Assembly (NCBI GenBank): GCA_937900305.1
Contig: CALCCV010000400.1
Location: forward strand, 1-6,872
Reading direction: 5' to 3'
Source: an uncultured Pseudobdellovibrionaceae bacterium
Lineage (GTDB): Bacteria > Bdellovibrionota > Bdellovibrionia > Bdellovibrionales > Bdellovibrionaceae
DNA: 6,872 nucleotides
Below, piece by piece: positions 1 through 5,922 of this stretch (position 1 is the first letter of the stretch; every line of letters begins with the position of its first letter). The notes under the pieces were generated by a model. The model had not been told where the DNA came from. It did no database searches and saw only the letters and a program-made list of their open reading frames with translations. The position numbers and the translations under genes are program-made.

Positions 1-1
1 G

Positions 2-1549
2 AATGCAGTTTGCCAGTTTTCAAAGATATCGCTAAAGCGCCAAACCTTAGACATGAAAAGAATTAATGCCATCGAGGAAGTGCTCAGCAAGCAGATTGCA
101 TTAGATGAAGAAAAATTTAAAGCTAAGCTCCAAGGGAGCAGTCAAGAGACTGAGAAAGAAATCCAAGCAAAAAAATATTTCTTGATAATTGATAATTTTC
201 TAAAAGTTAAAAATGGCATCGAAGGTGCAATTCAAAAACTGACCACTTCTGCCGGCCCTGAATCTGAACTTAAATATTGTGATCTCGGTCGAGCCGAACT
301 TAATGATAACAACTCTGTCAGTCACACTTATCTGAGACTATTGTCCGATTTGGATGAAGCTCTGAATCAGGATAAAGGTGCAGGAAACAGCGTTGAACTG
401 GATAGAATTTACAATAATATAGCACCGGTGATCGCTCCGATTGGAGCTGAGCAATCCACAGAGCAGTGTGTGCAAGCGACCAACTCATGGAAATCAGCGA
501 TGCTTACTTCTGTAAAAGATATGCAAGCTTTAATGGAGTCTTATCAGCAAGGACTCAGTGAGCATGCCAAGCACAATGCAGGTATCAGAAAACTTCTAGC
601 AGAAATGAATGGTTTGCGAGAAGGAGAGCAACAGTACGGCTATTTTGACCAAGCAATGGACATTCTTGTCAATCATCGCACTAACCAGTCTTATTCGGGG
701 GAATGGGACGATCCATTTCCAGCGTTTCGCCAGCAGCTTTTCTTTGGCAAGTGGCCAGCGCCTACGGAAACTCCTCAAAAAGCCTTCGGCAATGCAATTG
801 ATACGATTGCCAACAAGGCCCTGTCAATTTTTACCTCAGAGCGATTTCAGCAGTATTACAAACTCTTGCCAAGAACTCCGCTTTTTGCATGGTTCAATTA
901 TAAGATCTATTCGGATGGTGGCGATGCCATCGAAAAGTTCATGGAATCTGTGATTGGAATTTATCAAGAAAACTGGGCCAACGCCAATCGCCAAGCTTTT
1001 TTAAAGAATCCAACAAATGGGCCAATCGTTATCGATCAAAGGGATCCTGGTCAGCCAAATAGATCCTCGGATGGAAAACGTCTTAAGAAAATAACTGGCC
1101 CTATCAGTCCTGAACAGCTAGCGAAATTAAAGGATGCTCTACCAACAGAATTGCCTTGGTCTTTTGCTAAAAATGTAACTCCTAAAAAATTTCGCCGGGC
1201 CCAGGTCGATAAAAAACTAGCCGTCTCTAACCCTGCCGTTCGAAAAAATGTTTGTCGAAAACTCACTGTAGGTATTCAGCAGTTTATGCAGCTCATGGAT
1301 GTTTATTCATCAGTGACTTCCATGTGCAATATGTTAGTACCGATTATCAAACCCAACCAAACGCAAGACGAAGCTGTACGCCGCTATTGCCTTGATCAGC
1401 CAAATCAAGACGACGGCAGTCCCCGCTACACTTCGATTCTCACAGAGTACAAAAAACCTTTCGTCACGACTTATACGGCTTACGCTAAAATGATGGTTGA
1501 AGAAATGAAAAAGCCTGAGCTCAATTGCTTTGAGCTTTTGAGGCAGTAA
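2..1549 (+). CDS. Hypothetical protein, 5'-truncated by the window edge
   Basis: I do not recognise a family. The frame is open from base 2 through the ATG at 53 to the TAA at 1547-1549. The 17 codons before that ATG contain no stop and translate to a plausible sequence (NAVCQFSKISLKRQTLD), and no Shine-Dalgarno precedes the ATG. I therefore read this as the 3' part of a longer gene, at least 515 residues here. Numbering from the Met at 53, the protein looks mostly helical. Residues 1-65 are charged and coiled-coil-like, residues 215-285 are aromatic-rich (EWDDPFPAFRQQLFFGKW), and residues 325-385 are basic. There are six cysteines (76, 139, 401, 425, 446, 492) plus one upstream, compatible with disulfides if exported, but the signal peptide region is not in view. 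A hand count of bases 61-660 gives about 41% GC, lower than lysC next door. It converges on lysC, with 29 nt between stops. Coding status is secure; function is unknown. Confidence 0.8.
   Translation, partial: NAVCQFSKISLKRQTLDMKRINAIEEVLSKQIALDEEKFKAKLQGSSQETEKEIQAKKYFLIIDNFLKVKNGIEGAIQKLTTSAGPESELKYCDLGRAELNDNNSVSHTYLRLLSDLDEALNQDKGAGNSVELDRIYNNIAPVIAPIGAEQSTEQCVQATNSWKSAMLTSVKDMQALMESYQQGLSEHAKHNAGIRKLLAEMNGLREGEQQYGYFDQAMDILVNHRTNQSYSGEWDDPFPAFRQQLFFGKWPAPTETPQKAFGNAIDTIANKALSIFTSERFQQYYKLLPRTPLFAWFNYKIYSDGGDAIEKFMESVIGIYQENWANANRQAFLKNPTNGPIVIDQRDPGQPNRSSDGKRLKKITGPISPEQLAKLKDALPTELPWSFAKNVTPKKFRRAQVDKKLAVSNPAVRKNVCRKLTVGIQQFMQLMDVYSSVTSMCNMLVPIIKPNQTQDEAVRRYCLDQPNQDDGSPRYTSILTEYKKPFVTTYTAYAKMMVEEMKKPELNCFELLRQ
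1508..1544 (-). terminator. Probable rho-independent terminator of lysC
   Basis: Read on the minus strand, GCCT (1544-1541) pairs with AGGC (1516-1513), and AGCTCAA (1536-1530) pairs with TTGAGCT (1524-1518). The loop is 5 nt, and there is an asymmetric internal bulge (CAAA against C). Five T residues follow at 1512-1508. It begins about 35 nt past the lysC stop. The structure lies inside the last codons of the convergent left-hand gene. On the plus strand the inner 7-bp stem is followed by TTTT (1536-1539, whose first T closes the stem), so weak bidirectional action is possible. Confidence 0.6.
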
Positions 1550-1578
1550 GTGCAAGCAATGATTGTGACCGAAAACAC

Positions 1579-2955
1579 CTACTCCAAAAATCGACGATGA
1601 AGGATGCGGACCAACTCTGGTCCGTCTTCGTCTCGGACCAGCAGGTTCACCGAAAAGCGGCTCGCTCCGAAGCAGACCATGCGGATCGCTTTTTTGTCGA
1701 TGACTTCAAAGATGTGTTCGAGCAAGAGCGGGATGTTGGTGATTTCGTACCCCACGACGCTGATCAGCGAGAGGCCCTCTTCGAGGCCCACAGACGCGAC
1801 ACTCTTTAGGCTTTCCATAAAATCAATGTTCGATCTGACAGGTTCATCGAGGGTCATGGCCACCGCGATTTGAGATGTCGTGATGGCGTCGACCGAAATT
1901 TTGTGTTCGTGAAAAATTCGATAGACGTTAAATAAAAATCCGTGGGCAAATGCCATCTCGGGATTGGTGAGCGTAATCAAGTTTTGTTTTTTCTTGAGGG
2001 TGACCGCGCGCACTCGAGGTGAGGTTTCCCCTTTTTTGAGAATGAAGGTTCCGGGTTTTTCGGGTTCAAACGTGGAGGCCACCAAAACCGGAATATTTTT
2101 TCGCATGGCTGGCAGCAAGGTGGCCGGGTGCAAAACTTTCGCTCCGAGCGAGGCCATCTCAGAGGTCTCTTCGAAAGACAGCTCTTCGATCACTTTGGCT
2201 TGCTGACAGATTCGCGGGTCGGTGGTGGCAACTCCCGGCACATCGGTCCAAATTTCGCAAATGGGAGACGAGATGGCCTCGGCAAAAAGGGCCGCTGAAT
2301 AATCGCTGCCCCCTCGACCCAGCGTCGTCGTCACGCCCTCTTTCGTCGAGCCAATAAATCCTTGAGTGACGAAGGTGATGTCTGAGGTCAGGTGTGGGAT
2401 GAGCTTTTCATTTGCCAACTTCGCCGTTGTATTGACGTCGGGAATGGCCCGACCGAATTGAGCATCGGTGCGAATCACATCTCGAGCGTCTAAGAGCTGA
2501 GGTTTTAGTCCCTCTTGGCGACAGGCTCCCAGAAAAAGCAGGGAGGACATGCGTTCACCGAGGCTGACCAAATTGTCCATTGCCCGCGCCGAAGTTTCTC
2601 GAAGCAAAAAAATTCCTTCGGCCAAAGCTTCGAGTTCAGAAAACATAGCTTCTAATTTTTTTATTTCGTCGGCCGTATTTTGTACGTCGACCGAAATCTC
2701 GAGGTGGCGCCTCTTGATATCCATCACCGATTCAAAGGCTTTTTCACGCTGACCGAAACTGGCCAATTGACCGACTTCGATGAGTTTGTTGGTGGTGCCG
2801 GCGGTGGCGGAAACGACGACCAACTTTGTCTTCCGCGCTGAACTGACTTTTGCGCTTTGGCGCATGGCTTTGCCATCGGCCATTGAAGTTCCACCAAACT
2901 TCGAAACTACACGACTCTCAGACAAATTTTTCGGCACAGTCCAAACGACACTCAT
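1579..2955 (-). CDS. lysC: Aspartate kinase, monofunctional LysC type (EC 2.7.2.4)
   Basis: This enzyme phosphorylates L-aspartate to 4-phospho-L-aspartate, the first step to lysine, diaminopimelate, threonine and methionine, in the cytoplasm. The 458-residue product matches the size and order of E. coli LysC. It has an N-terminal amino-acid kinase fold with KFGGTS (19-24), TTLGRGGSD (210-218), WTDVPGVATTDPR (236-248) and GAKVLHPAT (271-279), then two ACT domains (about 327-390 and 394-458). ACT1 keeps the E. coli-like context around Met334, GFL (339-341), ISVD (353-356) and TTS (359-361), so lysine feedback inhibition is likely (inference). No homoserine dehydrogenase domain is fused. The ATG start is supported by AAGGAG 7 nt upstream; the stop is TAG. 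The protein begins about 11 residues earlier than E. coli LysC relative to VSKFGG. The gene is divergent from the one at 3129 and appears monocistronic. Hand-counted GC in seven 60-base lines is about 56%. Confidence 0.96.
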   Translation of the reverse strand: MSVVWTVPKNLSESRVVSKFGGTSMADGKAMRQSAKVSSARKTKLVVVSATAGTTNKLIEVGQLASFGQREKAFESVMDIKRRHLEISVDVQNTADEIKKLEAMFSELEALAEGIFLLRETSARAMDNLVSLGERMSSLLFLGACRQEGLKPQLLDARDVIRTDAQFGRAIPDVNTTAKLANEKLIPHLTSDITFVTQGFIGSTKEGVTTTLGRGGSDYSAALFAEAISSPICEIWTDVPGVATTDPRICQQAKVIEELSFEETSEMASLGAKVLHPATLLPAMRKNIPVLVASTFEPEKPGTFILKKGETSPRVRAVTLKKKQNLITLTNPEMAFAHGFLFNVYRIFHEHKISVDAITTSQIAVAMTLDEPVRSNIDFMESLKSVASVGLEEGLSLISVVGYEITNIPLLLEHIFEVIDKKAIRMVCFGASRFSVNLLVRDEDGPELVRILHRRFLE

Positions 2956-2962
2956 GCTCTGT

Positions 2963-2968
2963 CTCCTT
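2963..2968 (-). promoter_or_regulatory. Ribosome binding site of lysC
   Basis: AAGGAG on the minus strand, separated by 7 nt from the ATG at 2955-2953. It fixes the start chosen for lysC over the internal Met at MADGK. Confidence 0.85.
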
Positions 2969-3030
2969 GCGTATCTTTCTGGGTGCTCATGCCCCTGCGA
3001 CTAGACCTTTAGCTTGAAATCAAAAGGCCC

Positions 3031-3059
3031 ATACAATCACACTATTCATGCGCTCTCAA
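3031..3059 (-). promoter_or_regulatory. Candidate lysC promoter (sigma-70 type, weak)
   Basis: On the minus strand TTGAGA (3059-3054) is separated by 17 nt from TTGTAT (3036-3031). The -35 matches 5 of 6 consensus bases, the -10 only 3 of 6. Transcription would start near 3024 and give a leader of about 70 nt. The 173-nt region shared with the divergent gene shows no sequence I can read as a lysine riboswitch, and the leader would be too short for one. Confidence 0.3.
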
Positions 3060-3111
3060 TGCTTGACCCGACATCGTGACGGTTTTGTTTCGACTTCAGA
3101 ATTTCCTCTGC

Positions 3112-3117
3112 CATAAT
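3112..3117 (+). promoter_or_regulatory. Candidate -10 element (CATAAT) for the FG-GAP protein gene
   Basis: CATAAT matches TATAAT at 5 of 6 positions and lies 11 nt before the ATG at 3129. The hexamer 17 nt upstream (TTCGAC, 3089-3094) is a poor -35. If used, transcription would start about 3-6 nt before the ATG, making the mRNA nearly leaderless. That fits the lack of a proper Shine-Dalgarno, only GGA at 3118-3120. Confidence 0.35.
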
Positions 3118-3128
3118 GGAACTGCACT

Positions 3129-3596
3129 ATGAATGCATCTTTGAAGACCGCAAAATGGAAATTCTTCGGGCCGACATTGATTTTACTTATGGGAATCATC
3201 GCGCTGGCGTTTCCCAGATCTCAAGATGTCTTGCGGGATTTTTTGTTTCGTGAAAAGCGCACAATTTTGGCAAAAACGAAGGCCCTCATCACTCCGGAGG
3301 GCCCTGAACTTACAATCATTAAAGTTCGACAAAACGGCCATTTGCTAATTGAAGTTTACGTCGAAACCGACAATGTTGAGCAACTTTCGACCCGTTGGGC
3401 ATTGCCGCTCAAGATGAAAGAGGGCTACTTCATGTTTCACGAAAGCGCGACCAACTTGGCTCTGGCTGATATTGATCGCGACAACTCACTGGAGATTCTT
3501 GTGCCCGCCATCGAACAAAATACTCAGGCCAGGCTGTTAATTTATAAATACAATCCTGCGACGGGAAATTTCACGCCGCTGACCCCTTCTTATTAA
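3129..3596 (+). CDS. Small membrane-anchored protein with one FG-GAP/VCBS-like motif
   Basis: A 155-residue protein of unknown role. Residues 1-11 are basic, followed by one hydrophobic segment (about 12-29, FFGPTLILLMGIIALAF) with no lipobox or clear cleavage site. This predicts an inner-membrane anchor with the rest in the periplasm. The C-terminal half is beta-rich and holds LALADIDRDNSLEILVP (110-126). The D-x-D-x-[DN]-x-x-x-[DE]-[IL] pattern (Asp114, Asp116, Asp118) is the calcium-loop signature of FG-GAP/VCBS propeller blades. One blade cannot make a propeller, so it may be a minimal remnant or an oligomerising blade. The ATG at 3129 is the first possible start, because an in-frame TAA lies at 3114-3116; its Shine-Dalgarno is poor. 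The gene is followed after 13 nt by an esterase gene whose ribosome binding site overlaps this TAA, so the two probably form an operon. Coding is well supported; function is not known. Confidence 0.8.
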   Translation: MNASLKTAKWKFFGPTLILLMGIIALAFPRSQDVLRDFLFREKRTILAKTKALITPEGPELTIIKVRQNGHLLIEVYVETDNVEQLSTRWALPLKMKEGYFMFHESATNLALADIDRDNSLEILVPAIEQNTQARLLIYKYNPATGNFTPLTPSY

Positions 3597-3600
3597 GGAA
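3595..3600 (+). promoter_or_regulatory. Ribosome binding site of the esterase gene, overlapping the upstream stop
   Basis: AAGGAA starts inside the TAA stop of the upstream gene and lies 9 nt before the GTG at 3610. It favours GTG over the in-frame ATG at 3631, which has no Shine-Dalgarno, and suggests translational coupling. Confidence 0.65.
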
Positions 3601-3609
3601 TTTACCAAC

Positions 3610-4263
3610 GTGTCACTGTCCGAAAAAACAATGTCTTTGAATGTGGAACTCACCGGTCACTGTTTTGTAAAAACGTCCACCAGCAACTTGCCGCCCATCG
3701 TTTTGCTTCATGGATTTCAAGATCGCCCGGTGCTTTTGCACGATCGTCTTTTTGGCGAACTCCGTGTGGATCGAGCGATCTATGTTCCGCAGGGCCCATT
3801 CCCAGTTCCGCACGCCAAGGAGGGTGGATTTCGAGAGGCGTATGCTTGGTACTTTGTGGACCCCACAGCCAATCGAGTTTTTATCCCACCTGATACGGCG
3901 ATTCGCTCGCTAGAGCAAATGTTCACCAACCTGGACCTCCGAACCCCTTCGGTGGTGATTGGATTTTCACAAGGGGGATATCTCGCGCCACTGCTGTCAA
4001 AGATATTGCCGATTTCAAATTTGATTCTGTTGGGGGCCGGAGGTCGCAGTGAGTTTTATGACTCCGTCGATCCAAAAACTGAAATTCATTTTGTCCATGG
4101 CGAAAAGGACGACGTCGTTGTTCCCGAACGCTCGGCCCAGATTCAAGAAACGCTCAGTCAGCGTGGTTTTTTGGTTTCGCGCACGGTTTTGCCAAACCAG
4201 ACCCACCGAATGACGACCGCCTTTGGTCGACAAATCTTAAAGATATTGAGTGAAGAATCTTAA
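3610..4263 (+). CDS. Serine esterase, phospholipase/carboxylesterase (Abhydrolase_2) family
   Basis: A 217-residue alpha/beta-hydrolase of the usual length for the small phospholipase/carboxylesterase family. Visible elements in order are: LLHGFQD (32-38), the oxyanion-hole strand-turn; VPQGP (59-63); AYAWYFVD (77-84); the nucleophile elbow GFSQGG (118-123) with Ser120; HGEKDDVVVP (163-172) with catalytic Asp167; and His199 in NQTHR. A full Ser-Asp-His triad is thus present, and hydrolysis of short acyl esters or lysophospholipids is expected (family knowledge; the substrate is not readable). No signal peptide or membrane segment is seen, so it is probably cytoplasmic. The start is GTG with AAGGAA 9 nt upstream; the stop is TAA. 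It lies 13 nt after the FG-GAP protein gene and probably shares its transcript. No clear terminator follows. Confidence 0.88.
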   Translation: MSLSEKTMSLNVELTGHCFVKTSTSNLPPIVLLHGFQDRPVLLHDRLFGELRVDRAIYVPQGPFPVPHAKEGGFREAYAWYFVDPTANRVFIPPDTAIRSLEQMFTNLDLRTPSVVIGFSQGGYLAPLLSKILPISNLILLGAGGRSEFYDSVDPKTEIHFVHGEKDDVVVPERSAQIQETLSQRGFLVSRTVLPNQTHRMTTAFGRQILKILSEES

Positions 4264-4319
4264 ATACCAACGATGCACCGTCTGAAAGTCCTGAATGGCC
4301 ATCAAAAATCCTGCAAACC

Positions 4320-4347
4320 TAAGCCTCGTGCGCACATAAGCCGATAA
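4320..4347 (+). promoter_or_regulatory. Candidate FliA (sigma-28) promoter upstream of the RmuC-like gene
   Basis: GCCGATAA (4340-4347) matches the sigma-28 -10 consensus at all 8 positions. TAAG (4320-4323) stands 16 nt upstream, near the -35 core TAAA at its usual spacing of about 15. It lies in a non-coding spacer, on the correct strand, about 90 nt before the start of the next gene. No better sigma-70 promoter is evident in the 4264-4436 spacer. An exact 8-mer is expected by chance about 0.2 times in a window this size counting both strands, so position and orientation carry much of the argument. Confidence 0.4.
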
Positions 4348-4351
4348 ATCA

Positions 4352-4373
4352 TCTGAGTGTAAGGCAACTCAGA
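4352..4373 (+). repeat. 7-bp perfect inverted repeat (TCTGAGT / ACTCAGA), 8-nt loop
   Basis: TCTGAGT (4352-4358) and ACTCAGA (4367-4373) are exact inverted copies around GTAAGGCA. No T-run follows, so it is not a terminator. It starts about where transcription from the candidate sigma-28 promoter would begin. It could be an operator or a hairpin at the mRNA 5' end. Confidence 0.45.
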
Positions 4374-4424
4374 ACGACGGGATGCCTCGTGTTCGCCTGT
4401 TCAATCTCAATGGCTCTTTGCTTC

Positions 4425-4430
4425 GGAGGA
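4425..4430 (+). promoter_or_regulatory. Ribosome binding site that decides a TTG start
   Basis: GGAGGA lies 6 nt before an in-frame TTG at 4437. The earlier in-frame GTG (4389) and ATG (4410) have no comparable site. The strong match and ideal spacing make TTG the preferred start. Confidence 0.7.
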
Positions 4431-4436
4431 ACGTCT

Positions 4437-5921
4437 TTGGAATTTTTGAAAGTCCATTCATGGATGTTGCTGGTCGCCTTCGCGTTGGGGTGCACTATCA
4501 CTTATTTTATTATGCGTGGACTCATTAACAATGCGAAGGCAAAGTTTTTTTTGCTTCAAGACCAATTTGAAAAAGAAGAACATGACTGGCAAACCAAACT
4601 CGATACTGAACACAGCGCCTTTGAAAAGGCCTGTAAGGAACGCGACACTTACTTACGAGAAAAAGAAGATTTAATCAGCGCCCGGGAAGTGCTCTCGGCC
4701 GCTGATGCCAATCTTGTACCCGCGGTCGAACTTGACACTCTTCGGACCGAACTCAACCGGGTGAAAGCCGAACGCGAAGATTTTCGTCGCCGCCGTGAGG
4801 AGCTCTCGACAGAGCTAGAAAAAGTTCTCTTGCAACTCGAAAATTCGCAGAAGCTGACCGAGAGCGCTGCGCCAACACCTCCCACCGCGGTGACCCCACC
4901 AAAACCCACGATGACTCCCGAGATGATTTTACAAGCGCAAAAAGAAAACACCATCCGCGAGCCACAATTTGACTGGCACCGTCTCGAAGCCTCACTGTCG
5001 CCCATTGTTGAACGCCTCGCCGAGTTCGATCGAAAAATCACGTCGGTCGAACACAAAACTCATCACTTCGGCGATTTGAATCAGGAACTGGCCAACCTCA
5101 TCAGCGCCCAAAAACAAGTGCACAGCCCAACGCCAGCTCACCACACCGAAAATCATCAGCCTCAGAGAACAACGACACTCCTGACGGCAGCGCCAATCGC
5201 CGCCTCGCGCTGGTTAGAAAAATTTGGCTTGAACCGAGGTAAGGATTTTTTTGAAAAGACGCCCCTGGATGGAGCCTCTAAATATCAAGATATTTTCATC
5301 CGCCTGCCCGACGAAAAGAGTTTGTATCTCGATTGTCACACCGTCACCCACGATCAACTCAGCACGGTGATGCAAAAAGAATCTTCGGTCACTCGCGTTT
5401 GCGAGATCACCCATCGCTGGATTCAAGATCGCAAGTTAACACTGTCTGGTGGAATCTTGGATGAAGAGGTCGCTAGCTGCGAAATCAAGTTGATTTTGTT
5501 ACCGAGTGAAGAAACCTACCTCGAAATGGCAGCTCGCTATTCGGACCTCATGGAATCGCCGGAGGGATATAAAATCTATGTGATTTCGCCGATTCATTTG
5601 GGATTCGTTTGCAACTTCCTCAGCTTCGTTTCACGACAAATGGAATCTCAACACGACATTGAAAAGATCTTGAAGCTAGGGCGCGACTTGGGTTTGAGAG
5701 TTGGCAAAATCATCGAAGCCGTGGACTCTGTCGGCTTGGGTCTGAACCAAACAGTGATGTCGTTCAACGAGTTGATGAGATCGGTAGATTTCCATTTGAT
5801 TTCAAATTTGCGAAAGATTGAAAAAATGCACACGTTTGACTGGCCTCAAGCGCCTTTGCTCAGCGAAGACGTGCTGGCTTCGCCCGCCAGCTCACGAAAT
5901 GGCGAGCGCAAACCGGCGTAG
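4437..5921 (+). CDS. RmuC-family protein (DNA recombination protein RmuC-like), degenerate nuclease motifs
   Basis: The protein has 494 residues from the TTG at 4437, or 510 from the GTG at 4389. It shows the RmuC layout: an N-terminal membrane helix (about 9-27), a long charged coiled coil (about 38-140), a Pro/Thr linker (145-162), a second helical part (181-226), a His/Pro/Gln-rich stretch (229-243), and a C-terminal RmuC-like domain (about 255-450). Similarity is clearest in YQDIFIRLPDEKSLYLD (283-299) and in 349-450 (EIKLILLPSEETYLE, YVISPIHLG), which parallel E. coli RmuC DVIVRLP...VVIDAK and FIPVEPAFL...MLVSPTTLL. The family's PD-(D/E)xK-type residues look altered: the GxWGE motif is absent and IDAK reads LDCH (Asp299, Cys300, His301). 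A structural or non-catalytic role is therefore possible. E. coli RmuC limits certain DNA rearrangements. The gene stands alone on the + strand with a possible sigma-28 promoter, and its TAG ends 1 nt from the hpt stop. Confidence 0.8.
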   Translation: MEFLKVHSWMLLVAFALGCTITYFIMRGLINNAKAKFFLLQDQFEKEEHDWQTKLDTEHSAFEKACKERDTYLREKEDLISAREVLSAADANLVPAVELDTLRTELNRVKAEREDFRRRREELSTELEKVLLQLENSQKLTESAAPTPPTAVTPPKPTMTPEMILQAQKENTIREPQFDWHRLEASLSPIVERLAEFDRKITSVEHKTHHFGDLNQELANLISAQKQVHSPTPAHHTENHQPQRTTTLLTAAPIAASRWLEKFGLNRGKDFFEKTPLDGASKYQDIFIRLPDEKSLYLDCHTVTHDQLSTVMQKESSVTRVCEITHRWIQDRKLTLSGGILDEEVASCEIKLILLPSEETYLEMAARYSDLMESPEGYKIYVISPIHLGFVCNFLSFVSRQMESQHDIEKILKLGRDLGLRVGKIIEAVDSVGLGLNQTVMSFNELMRSVDFHLISNLRKIEKMHTFDWPQAPLLSEDVLASPASSRNGERKPA

Positions 5922-5922
5922 C

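Noticed and set aside
609..953. 114-codon plus-strand frame inside the left-hand gene
   Set aside because: Lies in another frame of a clearly coding region, with no plausible domain. Although GAGAAGGAG-like bases occur nearby, they are downstream of its start.
3004..3029. 7-bp stem (one G-U pair) on the lysC leader strand, GGCCTTT with AAAGGTC
   Set aside because: The 12-nt loop and single wobble make it weak. The candidate lysC promoter would start transcription inside it, and no T-run or alternative pairing is visible.
4295..4302. ATGGCCAT palindrome after the esterase gene
   Set aside because: An 8-bp palindrome without loop, T-run or repeat partner. There is no support for an operator or terminator.
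4649..5056. 135-codon minus-strand frame antisense to the RmuC-like gene
   Set aside because: Ser/Arg-rich translation typical of the complement of a Glu/Lys-rich coiled coil, with no ribosome binding site.
5870..5896. GC-rich hairpin (CGTG-CTGGC / GCCAG-CT-CACG) near the end of the RmuC-like gene, as a terminator
   Set aside because: No T-run follows on either strand and the stem is bulged. It is more likely chance structure within coding sequence.
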